Made by a program: the position numbers and the translations under genes. This document shows, in pieces, positions 48,432 to 54,639 of a DNA stretch of 54,639 nucleotides. Source of the stretch: JACVRW01 sp035705985 (GTDB lineage Bacteria; Actinomycetota; Thermoleophilia; Solirubrobacterales; Thermoleophilaceae); assembly GCA_035705985.1 (NCBI GenBank), contig DASSVP010000189.1, positions 1 through 54,639 on the forward strand. The letters run 5' to 3'. Positions within the stretch are counted from its first letter, which is position 1. Each line of letters opens with the position of its first letter. The notes below the pieces were generated by a model. That model did no database searches. It was given only the letters and a program-made list of their open reading frames with translations, and had not been told where the DNA came from.

Positions 48432-49402
48432 GCGGCCGCGCCGACCGCGGCGAGCGAGGCGTTCGCCGCCCGGTCGAAGCTTGCGGTGAGGCGGTCTGCC
48501 ATGTCGCGCCCCTCGGCGATGATGTCCTCGACCACGCGGACGGTCTCCTCATCGCCGGCTCGCCGCGCCACACGCACGAGCTGCTCCTGCCCGCCCAGCT
48601 CGAGGTGCTCGAATGCGTAGGCGAACGCGCACAGCTTGCCCGGCGTGTCGGGCTGCGCCTGGAAGAACGCGCCCCAGTTCAGCGCGCCCAAGCGCATCGC
48701 CGCTTCCTTCAACGCGCTCGGCGAGCCGCCGTGCGCCTCGAGGCGCTCCTCGAGCCGATCCTGCTGGCCGCGCGTCTCCTCGAGATGCTCCGCGTACAGC
48801 TCAGCCAGATCCTCGTCCCCCGCGATCTTCCGTCCGCGCTTCAGCAGCTGCTCCGCCTGCGACTCGATCGCGTGCGCGTCGGTGAGGTACTTGACGAGCA
48901 GGGTCTCGAGATCGTCGCGCCGGTGCTCGCGCAGCGATGCCTCCACCGCGGCATCGAACAGGCTCTCGAGCCGCTCCGCCATCGCCGCCTCCTGGTCGCG
49001 GATGCGGCGCGCCACGGTGGCGGTCTCCTCGTCGCCCGCGAGCTCGGCCACGCGCATCAGCAGCTCGTAGCTCGCGAGCTCGAGGTGCTCGTACGAGTAC
49101 GCGTGCGCGACGAGCTTGCCGGTGGTGTCGGGCTGCGAGCGGGCGAACAGGATGAAGCCCTTGCCGCCGAGGCGCATCACGGCCTCCTTGACCGCGTTCG
49201 GCGAGCCTCCGCGCGCCGCGAGCCGCTCGCCGATCAAGCGCTCCTGCTCCTCGGTCTCCTGGAGGTGGCGCGCGAACGCCTCGGACAGAGCCGGGTCCTC
49301 CGCGAGCTTCGGCGCGGTTCGCATCTGCGCGAGCGCCTGCGCCTCGATGGAGTGCGCGTCCGTGAGGTACTTCGTGAGCTGTTCGTCGAGCGTGTTCGCC
49401 AT
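48428..49402 (-). CDS. Tandem DUF892 (YciE/ferritin-like) protein
   Basis: This 324-aa protein contains two copies of a ferritin-like DUF892 domain of about 150 aa each. Copy one has KYLTDAHSIEAQALAQMRTA and YSYEHLELASYELLMRVAEL; copy two has KYLTDAHAIESQAEQLLKRG and YAFEHLELGGQEQLVRVARR. Each has the paired Glu/His residues (DAH.IE, ETE/EET, E.EL) that bind a di-iron site in this fold, and the PDT.GKL segment. DUF892/YciE/YciF are stress-induced. ATG 49402 has TAGGCG 6 nt upstream, so it is probably leaderless. Confidence 0.9.
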   Translation of the reverse strand: MANTLDEQLTKYLTDAHSIEAQALAQMRTAPKLAEDPALSEAFARHLQETEEQERLIGERLAARGGSPNAVKEAVMRLGGKGFILFARSQPDTTGKLVAHAYSYEHLELASYELLMRVAELAGDEETATVARRIRDQEAAMAERLESLFDAAVEASLREHRRDDLETLLVKYLTDAHAIESQAEQLLKRGRKIAGDEDLAELYAEHLEETRGQQDRLEERLEAHGGSPSALKEAAMRLGALNWGAFFQAQPDTPGKLCAFAYAFEHLELGGQEQLVRVARRAGDEETVRVVEDIIAEGRDMADRLTASFDRAANASLAAVGAAA

Positions 49403-49438
49403 CCGATCCGCCTACCCGCGGAACGGCCAACGATGCAT

Positions 49439-49873
49439 CTAGCCGGCCAGCGCCCGCTCCAGGTTGTCGAACGCCCTGCCCCAGCCGCCCTCATGGGAGC
49501 GCACCGCTTCCTCGTCCCAGAGGTCGCTGTGCGTGAAGCGGACGGTCGTGACGCCCTCGTTCTCCTCGAAGTCGAGCTCGATCAGCGTGCGCGTGGGGTT
49601 GTCGTCCCAGATCCACGTGAACGCCAGGCGGCTCGGAGGGTCGATCTCGGTGTAGCGGCCGCCGCCGCCGTACTCCATGTCCTCGTGCGGGTTCCGCATC
49701 ACCACGCGCACCTCGCCGCCCACGCGCAGGTCCACCTCGGCCTCCGTGGTCTCCCAGTCGTGCTCGGCGTGCCACCAGCGGCGCATCACTTCCTCGCTCG
49801 TCCAGGCGTCGAAGACGGCCTGGGCCGGCGCGTCGAAGGTGCGCTCCATGCGCAGCGTCGTGGCCTCGGTCAT
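49439..49873 (-). CDS. SRPBCC (AHSA1-like) domain protein
   Basis: This 144-aa START/SRPBCC fold protein has TLRMERTFDAPAQAVFDAWT, then EVMRRWWHAEHDWETTEAEV, TRTLIELDFEENEGVTTVRF and WGRAFDNLERAL. AHSA1-like proteins bind hydrophobic ligands; those in ArsR operons are usually uncharacterised. The ATG overlaps the 34-aa microprotein stop (ATGA), so it is the last gene of the ArsR-DUF899 operon. Ligand unknown. Confidence 0.9.
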   Translation of the reverse strand: MTEATTLRMERTFDAPAQAVFDAWTSEEVMRRWWHAEHDWETTEAEVDLRVGGEVRVVMRNPHEDMEYGGGGRYTEIDPPSRLAFTWIWDDNPTRTLIELDFEENEGVTTVRFTHSDLWDEEAVRSHEGGWGRAFDNLERALAG

Positions 49874-49974
49874 CGTCCTATCTTCGCGCGCGCGAGCGTG
49901 AGGAGCGCGCCCGCGCCGCTGAGCGACGCGAGCAGGAGCTCCTCGAGAGGCAGGACGCCGACATGGGCGATCAT
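49870..49974 (-). CDS. 34-aa hydrophobic microprotein
   Basis: An ATG at 49974 overlaps the DUF899 stop (ATGA), and the microprotein's TGA overlaps the SRPBCC start (ATGA). It encodes MIAHVGVLPLEELLLASLSG and a short continuation ending LARAKIGR: 34 residues with a likely single transmembrane helix (about 13-29) and a positive tail. The double ATGA coupling argues that it is truly translated. It looks like a small membrane protein, possibly a subunit or regulator of the neighbouring proteins. Function unknown; the gene is easily missed by annotation. Confidence 0.65.
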   Translation of the reverse strand: MIAHVGVLPLEELLLASLSGAGALLTLARAKIGR

Positions 49975-50642
49975 GCCTTCACGCCGTACTCGTCGTGGAG
50001 GTTCCACCACTCGTACGGCGGCGTCTGCGGGTAGCCCTCGGGCGAGTCCTCCCACTCCTCCTGGCGACCGAGCGCGGTGATGTCGAGGTAGGCCCACGTG
50101 CTCCCCATGGCCTCGTCACCGCGGGCGTCGACGAAGTAGGTGCGGAAGATGTCGTCGCCCTCGCGGATGAACGCGTTCGTGCCGTGCCACTCGCCCACGC
50201 CGAAGTCGGCGTCGAAGTCATCCGTGATGGTGTACCACGGCACGCTCCAGCCCATGCGCTCCTTGAGCTGCGCGATGTTCTCCTGCGGCGCCCTGGACAC
50301 GTACGCGAGCGTGGTGTCGCGGGCGTTCAGATGAGCGAGGTGCGCCACCTGGTCCGCGCCGAACGAGCAGCCGCCGCAGCCGTGCTCCGGCCAGCCTGCC
50401 ACGCCGGGCTCGTAGAAGAAGCGGTACACGATCAGCTGCCGGCGGCCCTCGAACAGGTCGAGCAGCGTCGCCGGGCCGTCCGGGCCTTCGAACGCGTATT
50501 CCTTGGTGACGGCCATCCACGGCATGCGGCGGCGCTTCGCGGCGAGCGCGTCGCGCGCGCGGGTGTGTGCCTTCTCCTCGACCAGCAGCTCGTCACGGGC
50601 GGCGGTCCACTCCTCGGGTGAAACAACGGGCGGGGTGTTCAT
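49971..50642 (-). CDS. DUF899 thioredoxin-like protein
   Basis: This 223-aa protein of the DUF899 family has PEEWTAARDELLVEEKAHTR, then RMPWMAVTKEYAFEGPDG, VYRFFYEPGVAGWPEHGCGG and CSFGADQVAHLAHLNARDT, with a CGGC pair where thioredoxin-like folds have their redox site. The middle region has LKERMGWSVPWYTITDDFD and the C-terminus PPYEWWNLHDEYG, both family signatures. Biological role is unknown, perhaps redox or halogen/organic detoxification. The ATG overlaps the ArsR stop; the gene is inside the ArsR operon. Confidence 0.92.
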   Translation of the reverse strand: MNTPPVVSPEEWTAARDELLVEEKAHTRARDALAAKRRRMPWMAVTKEYAFEGPDGPATLLDLFEGRRQLIVYRFFYEPGVAGWPEHGCGGCSFGADQVAHLAHLNARDTTLAYVSRAPQENIAQLKERMGWSVPWYTITDDFDADFGVGEWHGTNAFIREGDDIFRTYFVDARGDEAMGSTWAYLDITALGRQEEWEDSPEGYPQTPPYEWWNLHDEYGVKA

Positions 50643-50953
50643 TTCGAGCCTTCCTCCTTCAGGTAGTCGTCTACGACATCGAACAGGCGGCCCCAAAGGG
50701 CGCGCTGGCGATCCATCCAGTCCGCCGCCTCGCTGAGCACGTCCGGCTCGAGCGAGAGGCGATGCGTCCGGCCGATGACCTCGCGCCTGACGACACCCGT
50801 CTCCTCGAGCACCTTGAGGTGCTTCGTGATCGCCGGCTTGGAAACGCCGAAGCCGGCCGTGGCGTCGCCGACCGTCGCGGGCCCGTCGGCGAGTCGCTCG
50901 ACGATGCCGCGCCGGATCGGGTGCGAGATGGCCCTGAACGGATCGTTAACCAT
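50639..50953 (-). CDS. ArsR/SmtB-type winged-helix repressor
   Basis: This 104-aa protein has DPFRAISHPIRRGIVERLAD, the recognition helix GVSKPAITKHLKVLEETGVV and the wing REVIGRTHRLSLEPDVL. It has no metal-binding cysteines, so it belongs to the non-metal SdpR-like group often paired with SRPBCC proteins. The ATG at 50953 lies inside a palindrome that is likely its own operator, with a -10-like TACAGT 7 nt upstream, so the transcript is probably leaderless and autorepressed. The stop overlaps the DUF899 start (ATGA). Confidence 0.93.
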   Translation of the reverse strand: MVNDPFRAISHPIRRGIVERLADGPATVGDATAGFGVSKPAITKHLKVLEETGVVRREVIGRTHRLSLEPDVLSEAADWMDRQRALWGRLFDVVDDYLKEEGSK

Positions 50954-50966
50954 GTGGTTAACTGTA
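50945..50966. promoter_or_regulatory. ArsR autoregulatory operator overlapping start codon and -10
   Basis: GTTAACCA-TG-TGGTTAAC (50945-50962) is a perfect inverted repeat with 8-bp arms and a 2-bp centre. It covers the arsR start codon (50953-50951) and abuts or overlaps TACAGT (50966-50961, minus), which ends 7 nt before the ATG. A dimer bound here would block RNA polymerase at the promoter and the leaderless start. This is a strong candidate site. Confidence 0.75.
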
Positions 50967-51087
50967 TCACACAGGCGTCGAAACCTTCAGGGACATTGTT
51001 GAAGTCGACAGGGCTCGATGACGTCGGAGACGGCGGCCTGGAGCGCGTGAAGCCACGCGCGAGCCCGGGCCGCGTCGTCCGGGTGCG

Positions 51088-51687
51088 TCAACGGCGCTTG
51101 ACGCGGTAGTCGATGAAGGTCGCGAACGGCGACTGGCGAACGCCGATGTGCTCGAGCTCGATGTCCTTCGTGAAGCCGTCGAAGAGGTGCTTGCCGCCGC
51201 CCAGGACGAAGGGTGCGACGATGATGCTCAGCTCGTCCACGAGGTCCGCCTCGAGCGCCTGGCGGATGACCTGGGCGCCGCCCATGATGTGGACGTCCTT
51301 GTCGCCCGCCGCCTCCTTCGCGCGCTCCACGGCCTCCTCGACTCCATCTACGAAGGTGAAGTTGCCGCCGTCCGGCTCCTCGTCGGGCCGGTGCGTGACG
51401 ATGAAGAACGGCAGCTCCCATGGGTTCTTGCCGCCCCAGTGCTCGGCCGCCTCGTAGGTCCAGCGGCCGCCGACCACCGCGCCCACCCGCGCCATCGTCT
51501 CGCTCAGCCACTCGGCGTCCTCGCGGCTTGGCTCGCCCTCCGGCTCCTCGTCGTAGGTCCACGGCTGTCCGAAGACCCAGTAGTGCAACCGCTCGCCGCC
51601 CTCCCCGAGCCCCTTCCCGGGCCCGTCGTCAGGGCCCGCGACGTAGCCGTCTACGGATGCTGTTATGCCGGCGAGAACCTTGGTCAT
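51088..51687 (-). CDS. RibD C-terminal/dihydrofolate reductase-like protein
   Basis: This 199-aa protein has KVLAGITASVDGYVAGPDDG at the N-terminus, VVGGRWTYEAAEHWGGKNPW, then VHIMGGAQVIRQALEADLVD and LSIIVAPFVLGGGKHLFDG, the NADPH-binding core shared by RibD reductase domain and DHFR. It is the kind of stand-alone reductase annotated as a DHFR-family protein; the substrate is not known. It ends 134 bp before the arsR start; the gap holds the arsR promoter and a short open stretch I do not call a gene. Divergent from the SRPBCC gene at 51739. Confidence 0.92.
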   Translation of the reverse strand: MTKVLAGITASVDGYVAGPDDGPGKGLGEGGERLHYWVFGQPWTYDEEPEGEPSREDAEWLSETMARVGAVVGGRWTYEAAEHWGGKNPWELPFFIVTHRPDEEPDGGNFTFVDGVEEAVERAKEAAGDKDVHIMGGAQVIRQALEADLVDELSIIVAPFVLGGGKHLFDGFTKDIELEHIGVRQSPFATFIDYRVKRR

Positions 51688-51738
51688 GTCCGTCTAGACA
51701 CGGTACGCCCGTCGAACTCATCGGCGTAGGATCGGTCC

Positions 51739-52197
51739 GTGGTGGCCGGCAACCTGACGCTCGAGCTCCACCGACAGCTCCCGGCCCCGCCCTCGCGAGT
51801 GTTCGAGGCGTTCGCCGACTCGGACCGGCTGGCGAACTGGTGGGGACCCGAGGGGTTCAGCATCCCTCGCCTGCGATTCGGGCCGGCCGTCGGGGAGGCG
51901 TATCGGATCGAGATGCAGCCGCCGGACGGCGACGCGTTCCACCTGGCCGGTGAGTTCACCGCCGTCGACCCACCCAGGCTGCTGGCGTTCAGCTTCCGCT
52001 GGCAGCCGCCCGATCCCGACGACGTGGACAACCTGGTCGAGCTGTTCTTTCTGGACGCCGGCGACACAACCGAGCTCGCGCTCGCTCAGGGACCGTTCAA
52101 GACGGAGGAGCGCCGAGCGCTGCACCGCGACGGCTGGACCGACAGCCTGAACAAACTCGAAGCGCTGCTCTCAGCCGGGTTTGAGAACCGCGCTTAG
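51739..52197 (+). CDS. SRPBCC (AHSA1-like) domain protein
   Basis: This 152-aa protein has LTLELHRQLPAPPSRVFEAF, then RLANWWGPEGFSIPRLRFGP and the C-terminal HRDGWTDSLNKLEALL, the usual SRPBCC/AHSA1 pattern. It differs from the other SRPBCC protein at 49439 and has no regulator of its own. GTG 51739 has TAGGAT 6 nt upstream, consistent with a leaderless start; GTG 51742 is an alternative. Convergent with the unknown anchored protein (TTAG overlap). Ligand unknown. Confidence 0.9.
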   Translation: MVAGNLTLELHRQLPAPPSRVFEAFADSDRLANWWGPEGFSIPRLRFGPAVGEAYRIEMQPPDGDAFHLAGEFTAVDPPRLLAFSFRWQPPDPDDVDNLVELFFLDAGDTTELALAQGPFKTEERRALHRDGWTDSLNKLEALLSAGFENRA

Positions 52198-52742
52198 GAC
52201 GCGAGCAGTTTCTGCTGCTCGGCCTTGAGGCGCGCAAATGAAGCCTCCGCATACCCGCTCACCGCCGCCATGGGGAAGTTGATGTCGGCAGTGTTCTCGC
52301 TGTAGTTGCCTTGGTCCCACTGCGCAAGGACAGCCTCGTAAGCTGCCACGTGAGCGCAGAGATCCAGCAGACAAGCAGGGATACTCGACTCCTCGAGAAG
52401 GTCCGCCCGTTCGACCACGACATCGCGCATCCGCCTGTTGAGGGGCATGAAGACGGCCCCCATCCATGTCCGCCAGGCGACGCGCTCCTCGTCATTCAGC
52501 TCCGGGTCTCCCCAGTACGACCGCACATATGGTCGCCATCTCCGGCGAAATACGACCCAGGCGGCCTGGCTGGCGCTCGACAGGGACACGAGCGGGCCAT
52601 ACAAATCGCTCAGCTGCTGGTTGAGTCGCTCCAGCCGGTCCCTGCGTCGTGCGAGCCGTAGGCTGTTCGCGTAGGTGGCGAAGATGCCGACGAGGGCCAC
52701 GGTTGCAGGTACGGCGAGGGCCAGGATCGCGCCGGTGGTCAC
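52194..52742 (-). CDS. Membrane-anchored protein of unknown function
   Basis: This 182-aa protein has one N-terminal hydrophobic helix (about 5-24), followed by a basic, coiled-coil-like helix (RLARRRDRLERLNQQLSDLY, about 29-48) and a cytoplasmic domain rich in Trp and Arg (WVVFRRRWRPYVRSYWGDPE). I do not recognise a family. The GTG at 52742 lies 6 nt downstream of the PPOX stop, so the two are probably one transcript. It shares TTAG with the convergent SRPBCC gene. Nothing in the sequence suggests its activity. Confidence 0.75.
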   Translation of the reverse strand: MTTGAILALAVPATVALVGIFATYANSLRLARRRDRLERLNQQLSDLYGPLVSLSSASQAAWVVFRRRWRPYVRSYWGDPELNDEERVAWRTWMGAVFMPLNRRMRDVVVERADLLEESSIPACLLDLCAHVAAYEAVLAQWDQGNYSENTADINFPMAAVSGYAEASFARLKAEQQKLLAS

Positions 52743-52748
52743 TTCGCC

Positions 52749-53225
52749 CTACTCCGGACCGCGGGGGACGACCTCCACGTAGACCATCTCGCTCGGGTTC
52801 GTCATGATGCCCTCGTAGACGCGCCGCGTGCGGCCGTAGTGGCGATCGAGCGCGGCTTCCGCCCGCTCGCGCTCGGGTTCGCTCTCGAGGATGCGAGCGG
52901 TGCCCTCCACGCCGGGGCCGAGCGGCTTCCCGCGCGGGTCGCTCGGAAACACCTTCACGCGCGGATTGCGGCGGATTCGCTTGACCTTCGCCGTGCGCGC
53001 CTCCGTGCTCACGACGAAGCGATCGTCGTCCAGGCCGAACCAGACGGGCGTGGGAACGGCGGTCCCGTCCTTGCGGAACGTCACCAGCACCGCGTACTTC
53101 TTCCCCTCGCAGCCGGAGAAGTCCGTCGCAGTGCAGGGTTGCTCGGCCGCCTCGAACGCGTTCCTGTGCCGCCAGCGGTCGTAGAACCAGTAGCTCGCGT
53201 CGGCCAGGCGATGCCTGAGCGCCAT
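52749..53225 (-). CDS. PPOX-class (F420/FMN-dependent) oxidoreductase-like protein
   Basis: This 158-aa split-barrel flavin/deazaflavin protein has GKKYAVLVTFRKDGTAVPTP, then VWFGLDDDRFVVSTEARTAK and KVKRIRRNPRVKVFPSDPRG, the family pattern of the pyridoxamine-phosphate-oxidase-like fold that binds F420 or FMN. The N-terminal 45 residues are a basic extension. ATG 53225 is chosen over ATG 53243 because TAGATT ends 7 nt before it, as for other leaderless genes here. Its substrate is unknown. Confidence 0.9.
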   Translation of the reverse strand: MALRHRLADASYWFYDRWRHRNAFEAAEQPCTATDFSGCEGKKYAVLVTFRKDGTAVPTPVWFGLDDDRFVVSTEARTAKVKRIRRNPRVKVFPSDPRGKPLGPGVEGTARILESEPERERAEAALDRHYGRTRRVYEGIMTNPSEMVYVEVVPRGPE

Positions 53226-53232
53226 GCAAGGG

Positions 53233-53252
53233 AATCTACCCACGCGTAGAAC
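53233..53252. promoter_or_regulatory. Divergent leaderless promoters
   Basis: TAGATT (53238-53233, minus) ends 7 nt before the PPOX ATG 53225. TAGAAC (53247-53252, plus) ends 8 nt before the LigD ATG 53261. Both are TANNNT-like hexamers at the same leaderless spacing seen at other unit starts here; no -35 is obvious. Confidence 0.5.
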
Positions 53253-53260
53253 TCCGGGGA

Positions 53261-54325
53261 ATGGCGAACTCCGACGCGGCGACGATCGAGGCCGGCGGGC
53301 GCGAGGTGCGCGTGTCGAGCCCGGACCGGGTGATCTTCCCGGCCACCGAGCGGACGCCGGACATCACGAAGCTAGACGTCGCCAGGTACTACGTGTCGGT
53401 CGACGCCGGCATCATGCGCGCGTTGTCTCGGCGGCCGACCACGCTCGAGCGCTGGCCGAAGGGCGTGCACGAGGGGATCGTCCTGTCCACGCGGGAGAAG
53501 GGCGGCGGCGACGCCTTCTTCCAGAAGCGCATCCCGAAGGGCGCACCGGACTACGTGGAGACGTGCCGGATCGAGTTCCCATCGGGCCGCCACGCGGACG
53601 AGATCTGCCCCACGGAGATAGCCGTGGTGGCGTGGTGCGCCCACATGGGCACGATCACCTTCCATCCGTGGCCGGTGCGGCGCGAGGACGCGGACCACCC
53701 CGACGAGCTGCGCCTCGACCTCGACCCCCAGCCGGGCACCGACTTCGACGACGCCGTGCGGGTGGCCGGCGTCGCGAGGGAGCTGCTGTCCGACATCGGC
53801 TACATCGGGTTCCCGAAGACCTCGGGCGGCCGCGGCGTGCACATCTACGTGCGCATCGAGCCGCGCTGGACCTTCACCGACGTGCGCCACGCGGCGATCG
53901 CCTTCGGCCGCGAGCTGGAGCGAAGGCTGCCGGGCGAGGTCACCACCAAGTGGTGGAAGGAGGAGCGCGGGGAGCGGATCTTCGTGGACTACAACCAGAA
54001 CGCGCGCGACCGGACCATCGCCTCCGCGTACAGCATCCGGCCGAAGCCGGGAGCCCCGGTGTCGGCGCCGGTCATGTGGGACGAGCTCGAGTCGGTGCAG
54101 CCGGAGGACTTCAACGTCGCGACCATGCCCGCCCGTTTCGCCGAGCTGGGCGACCTGCACGCGGCGATCGACGACGCACGCCACTCGCTGGAGCCGCTGC
54201 TCGAGATGTATGAGCGCGACGAGGCGGAGGGAGAGGGCGACATGCCCTATCCGCCCGACTACCCGAAGATGCCGGGCGAGCCGAAGCGCGTGCAGCCGTC
54301 ACGCGACCGCGACCGCAAGAAGTAG
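53261..54325 (+). CDS. ligD: Stand-alone LigD polymerase domain (AEP-type NHEJ primase-polymerase)
   Basis: This 354-aa protein is the archaeo-eukaryotic primase-like polymerase domain of LigD. It has REVRVSSPDRVIFPATERTP, the catalytic DLDP (LRLDLDPQPGTDFDDAV, about 150-166), SGGRGVHIYVRIEP, and the family's ARDRTIASAYSIRPKPGAPV. In bacteria with split LigD this domain acts with Ku and a separate ligase to fill in ends at double-strand breaks. No ligase or nuclease domain is present, and neither Ku nor a ligase is in the window. The C-terminal 40 residues are basic and acidic low complexity. The stop (TAG) lies directly against the exonuclease stop. Confidence 0.92.
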   Translation: MANSDAATIEAGGREVRVSSPDRVIFPATERTPDITKLDVARYYVSVDAGIMRALSRRPTTLERWPKGVHEGIVLSTREKGGGDAFFQKRIPKGAPDYVETCRIEFPSGRHADEICPTEIAVVAWCAHMGTITFHPWPVRREDADHPDELRLDLDPQPGTDFDDAVRVAGVARELLSDIGYIGFPKTSGGRGVHIYVRIEPRWTFTDVRHAAIAFGRELERRLPGEVTTKWWKEERGERIFVDYNQNARDRTIASAYSIRPKPGAPVSAPVMWDELESVQPEDFNVATMPARFAELGDLHAAIDDARHSLEPLLEMYERDEAEGEGDMPYPPDYPKMPGEPKRVQPSRDRDRKK

Positions 54326-54639
54326 CTACCCCTGGGGCAGCTTCTTGGCGCCGCGCTTCGTGACCGGGCGCGACGGCGGCGGCACGACCGGGCCGATGTC
54401 GCCGTCCGGCACCTCGTCGAGGTCGACCATCACCGGGGCGTGGTCGCTCGGCCCGCTGCCCTTCCGGGCGTGGCGGTCGATCCAGGCCGCCTTGACGCGC
54501 TCGGCCACCGGCGCGCCGGCGAGCACGAGGTCGATGCGCATGCCGAGATCCTGGTGGAACATGCCGGCGCGGTAGTCCCAGTAGGAGAAGACCCGCTCGC
54601 CGGGCCAGCGGTCTCTTACGACGTCGTGAAGGCCGAGCG
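54326..54639 (-). CDS. xth: Exodeoxyribonuclease III, C-terminal part (runs off right edge)
   Basis: On the minus strand the last 104 codons of an exonuclease/endonuclease/phosphatase-fold protein are visible: FSYWDYRAGMFHQDLGMRID, then LVLAGAPVAERVKAAWIDRH, and GPSDHAPVMVDLD. The D-W/R-IDL and SDHAPV motifs are the catalytic core of the C-terminal half of ExoIII/AP endonuclease. It cuts DNA at abasic sites or acts as a 3'-exonuclease in repair. A basic tail of about 25 residues follows. The N-terminal half and start lie outside the window. Its stop is the next base after the LigD stop. Confidence 0.9.
   Translation of the reverse strand, partial: LGLHDVVRDRWPGERVFSYWDYRAGMFHQDLGMRIDLVLAGAPVAERVKAAWIDRHARKGSGPSDHAPVMVDLDEVPDGDIGPVVPPPSRPVTKRGAKKLPQG

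Noticed and set aside
50987..51087. Open stretch between the RibD-like gene and arsR (minus strand)
   Set aside because: It is the tail of an out-of-frame reading of the RibD-like gene, ending LHALQAAVSDVIEPCRLQQC; no start, no Shine-Dalgarno and no family match, so not called.

Overview
The window is about 54.6 kb of very GC-rich, gene-dense DNA. It encodes an AftD/DUF3367-type GT-C arabinofuranosyltransferase homologue, an LCP protein, an F420/PPOX-type oxidoreductase, holin-X and DUF3618 proteins, an LPXTG protein and RsbU/W/V-type regulators. Promoters are mostly leaderless (TANNNT close to the start codon). Together these point to an actinobacterium, most likely a soil lineage of class Thermoleophilia (Solirubrobacterales-like). 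That placement is inferred from gene content only. I saw no rRNA, tRNA, CRISPR array, transposase or integrase, and no gene-free stretch longer than 300 bases.

Layout. (1) 1-2151, minus: a MerR regulator, S-adenosylhomocysteine hydrolase, and the start of a second hydrolase-like gene cut by the left edge. (2) 2305-8850, minus operon: 3-methyladenine glycosylase, M20 peptidase, LCP ligase, UDP-glucose/GDP-mannose dehydrogenase, NDP-sugar pyrophosphorylase and phosphoglucose/phosphomannose isomerase, i.e. sugar-nucleotide supply plus attachment of glycan to the wall. (3) 8880-40588: a surface-glycan locus of roughly 30 kb. It has two flippases, about nine glycosyltransferases of GT2/GT4 type, several large polytopic GT-C-like or YfhO-like proteins including the 1,412-aa AftD homologue, an O-antigen ligase/polymerase-like protein, four methyltransferases, a spermidine-synthase-like membrane protein, a small LPXTG protein, a secreted glycoside-hydrolase-like protein and a PhoD-like phosphatase. 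(4) 40643-44988, plus: AidB-like acyl-CoA dehydrogenase, enoyl-CoA hydratase, a GAF-PP2C-HATPase protein and its STAS partner. (5) 44969-49402: an anchored exported protein, an epimerase remnant, a VOC protein, and a stress-type cluster (DUF3618, holin-X, helical membrane protein, tandem DUF892) behind a sigma-B-like promoter. (6) 49439-52742: an ArsR operon (ArsR, DUF899, 34-aa membrane microprotein, SRPBCC), a RibD-like reductase, a second SRPBCC protein and an unknown anchored protein. (7) 52749-54639: PPOX protein, stand-alone LigD polymerase domain, and the 3' end of exonuclease III.

Expression logic. Same-strand neighbours usually overlap by NTGA or TGATG, which suggests translational coupling. 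First genes of transcription units usually have a TANNNT hexamer 6-8 nt before the start codon and no Shine-Dalgarno sequence, which suggests leaderless mRNAs. Convergent genes overlap or abut, several sharing a CTAG/TTAG stop tetranucleotide, and no terminator hairpins were noticed between them. Some genes have their best start at CTG or another non-canonical codon, so automated calls will probably truncate or miss them.
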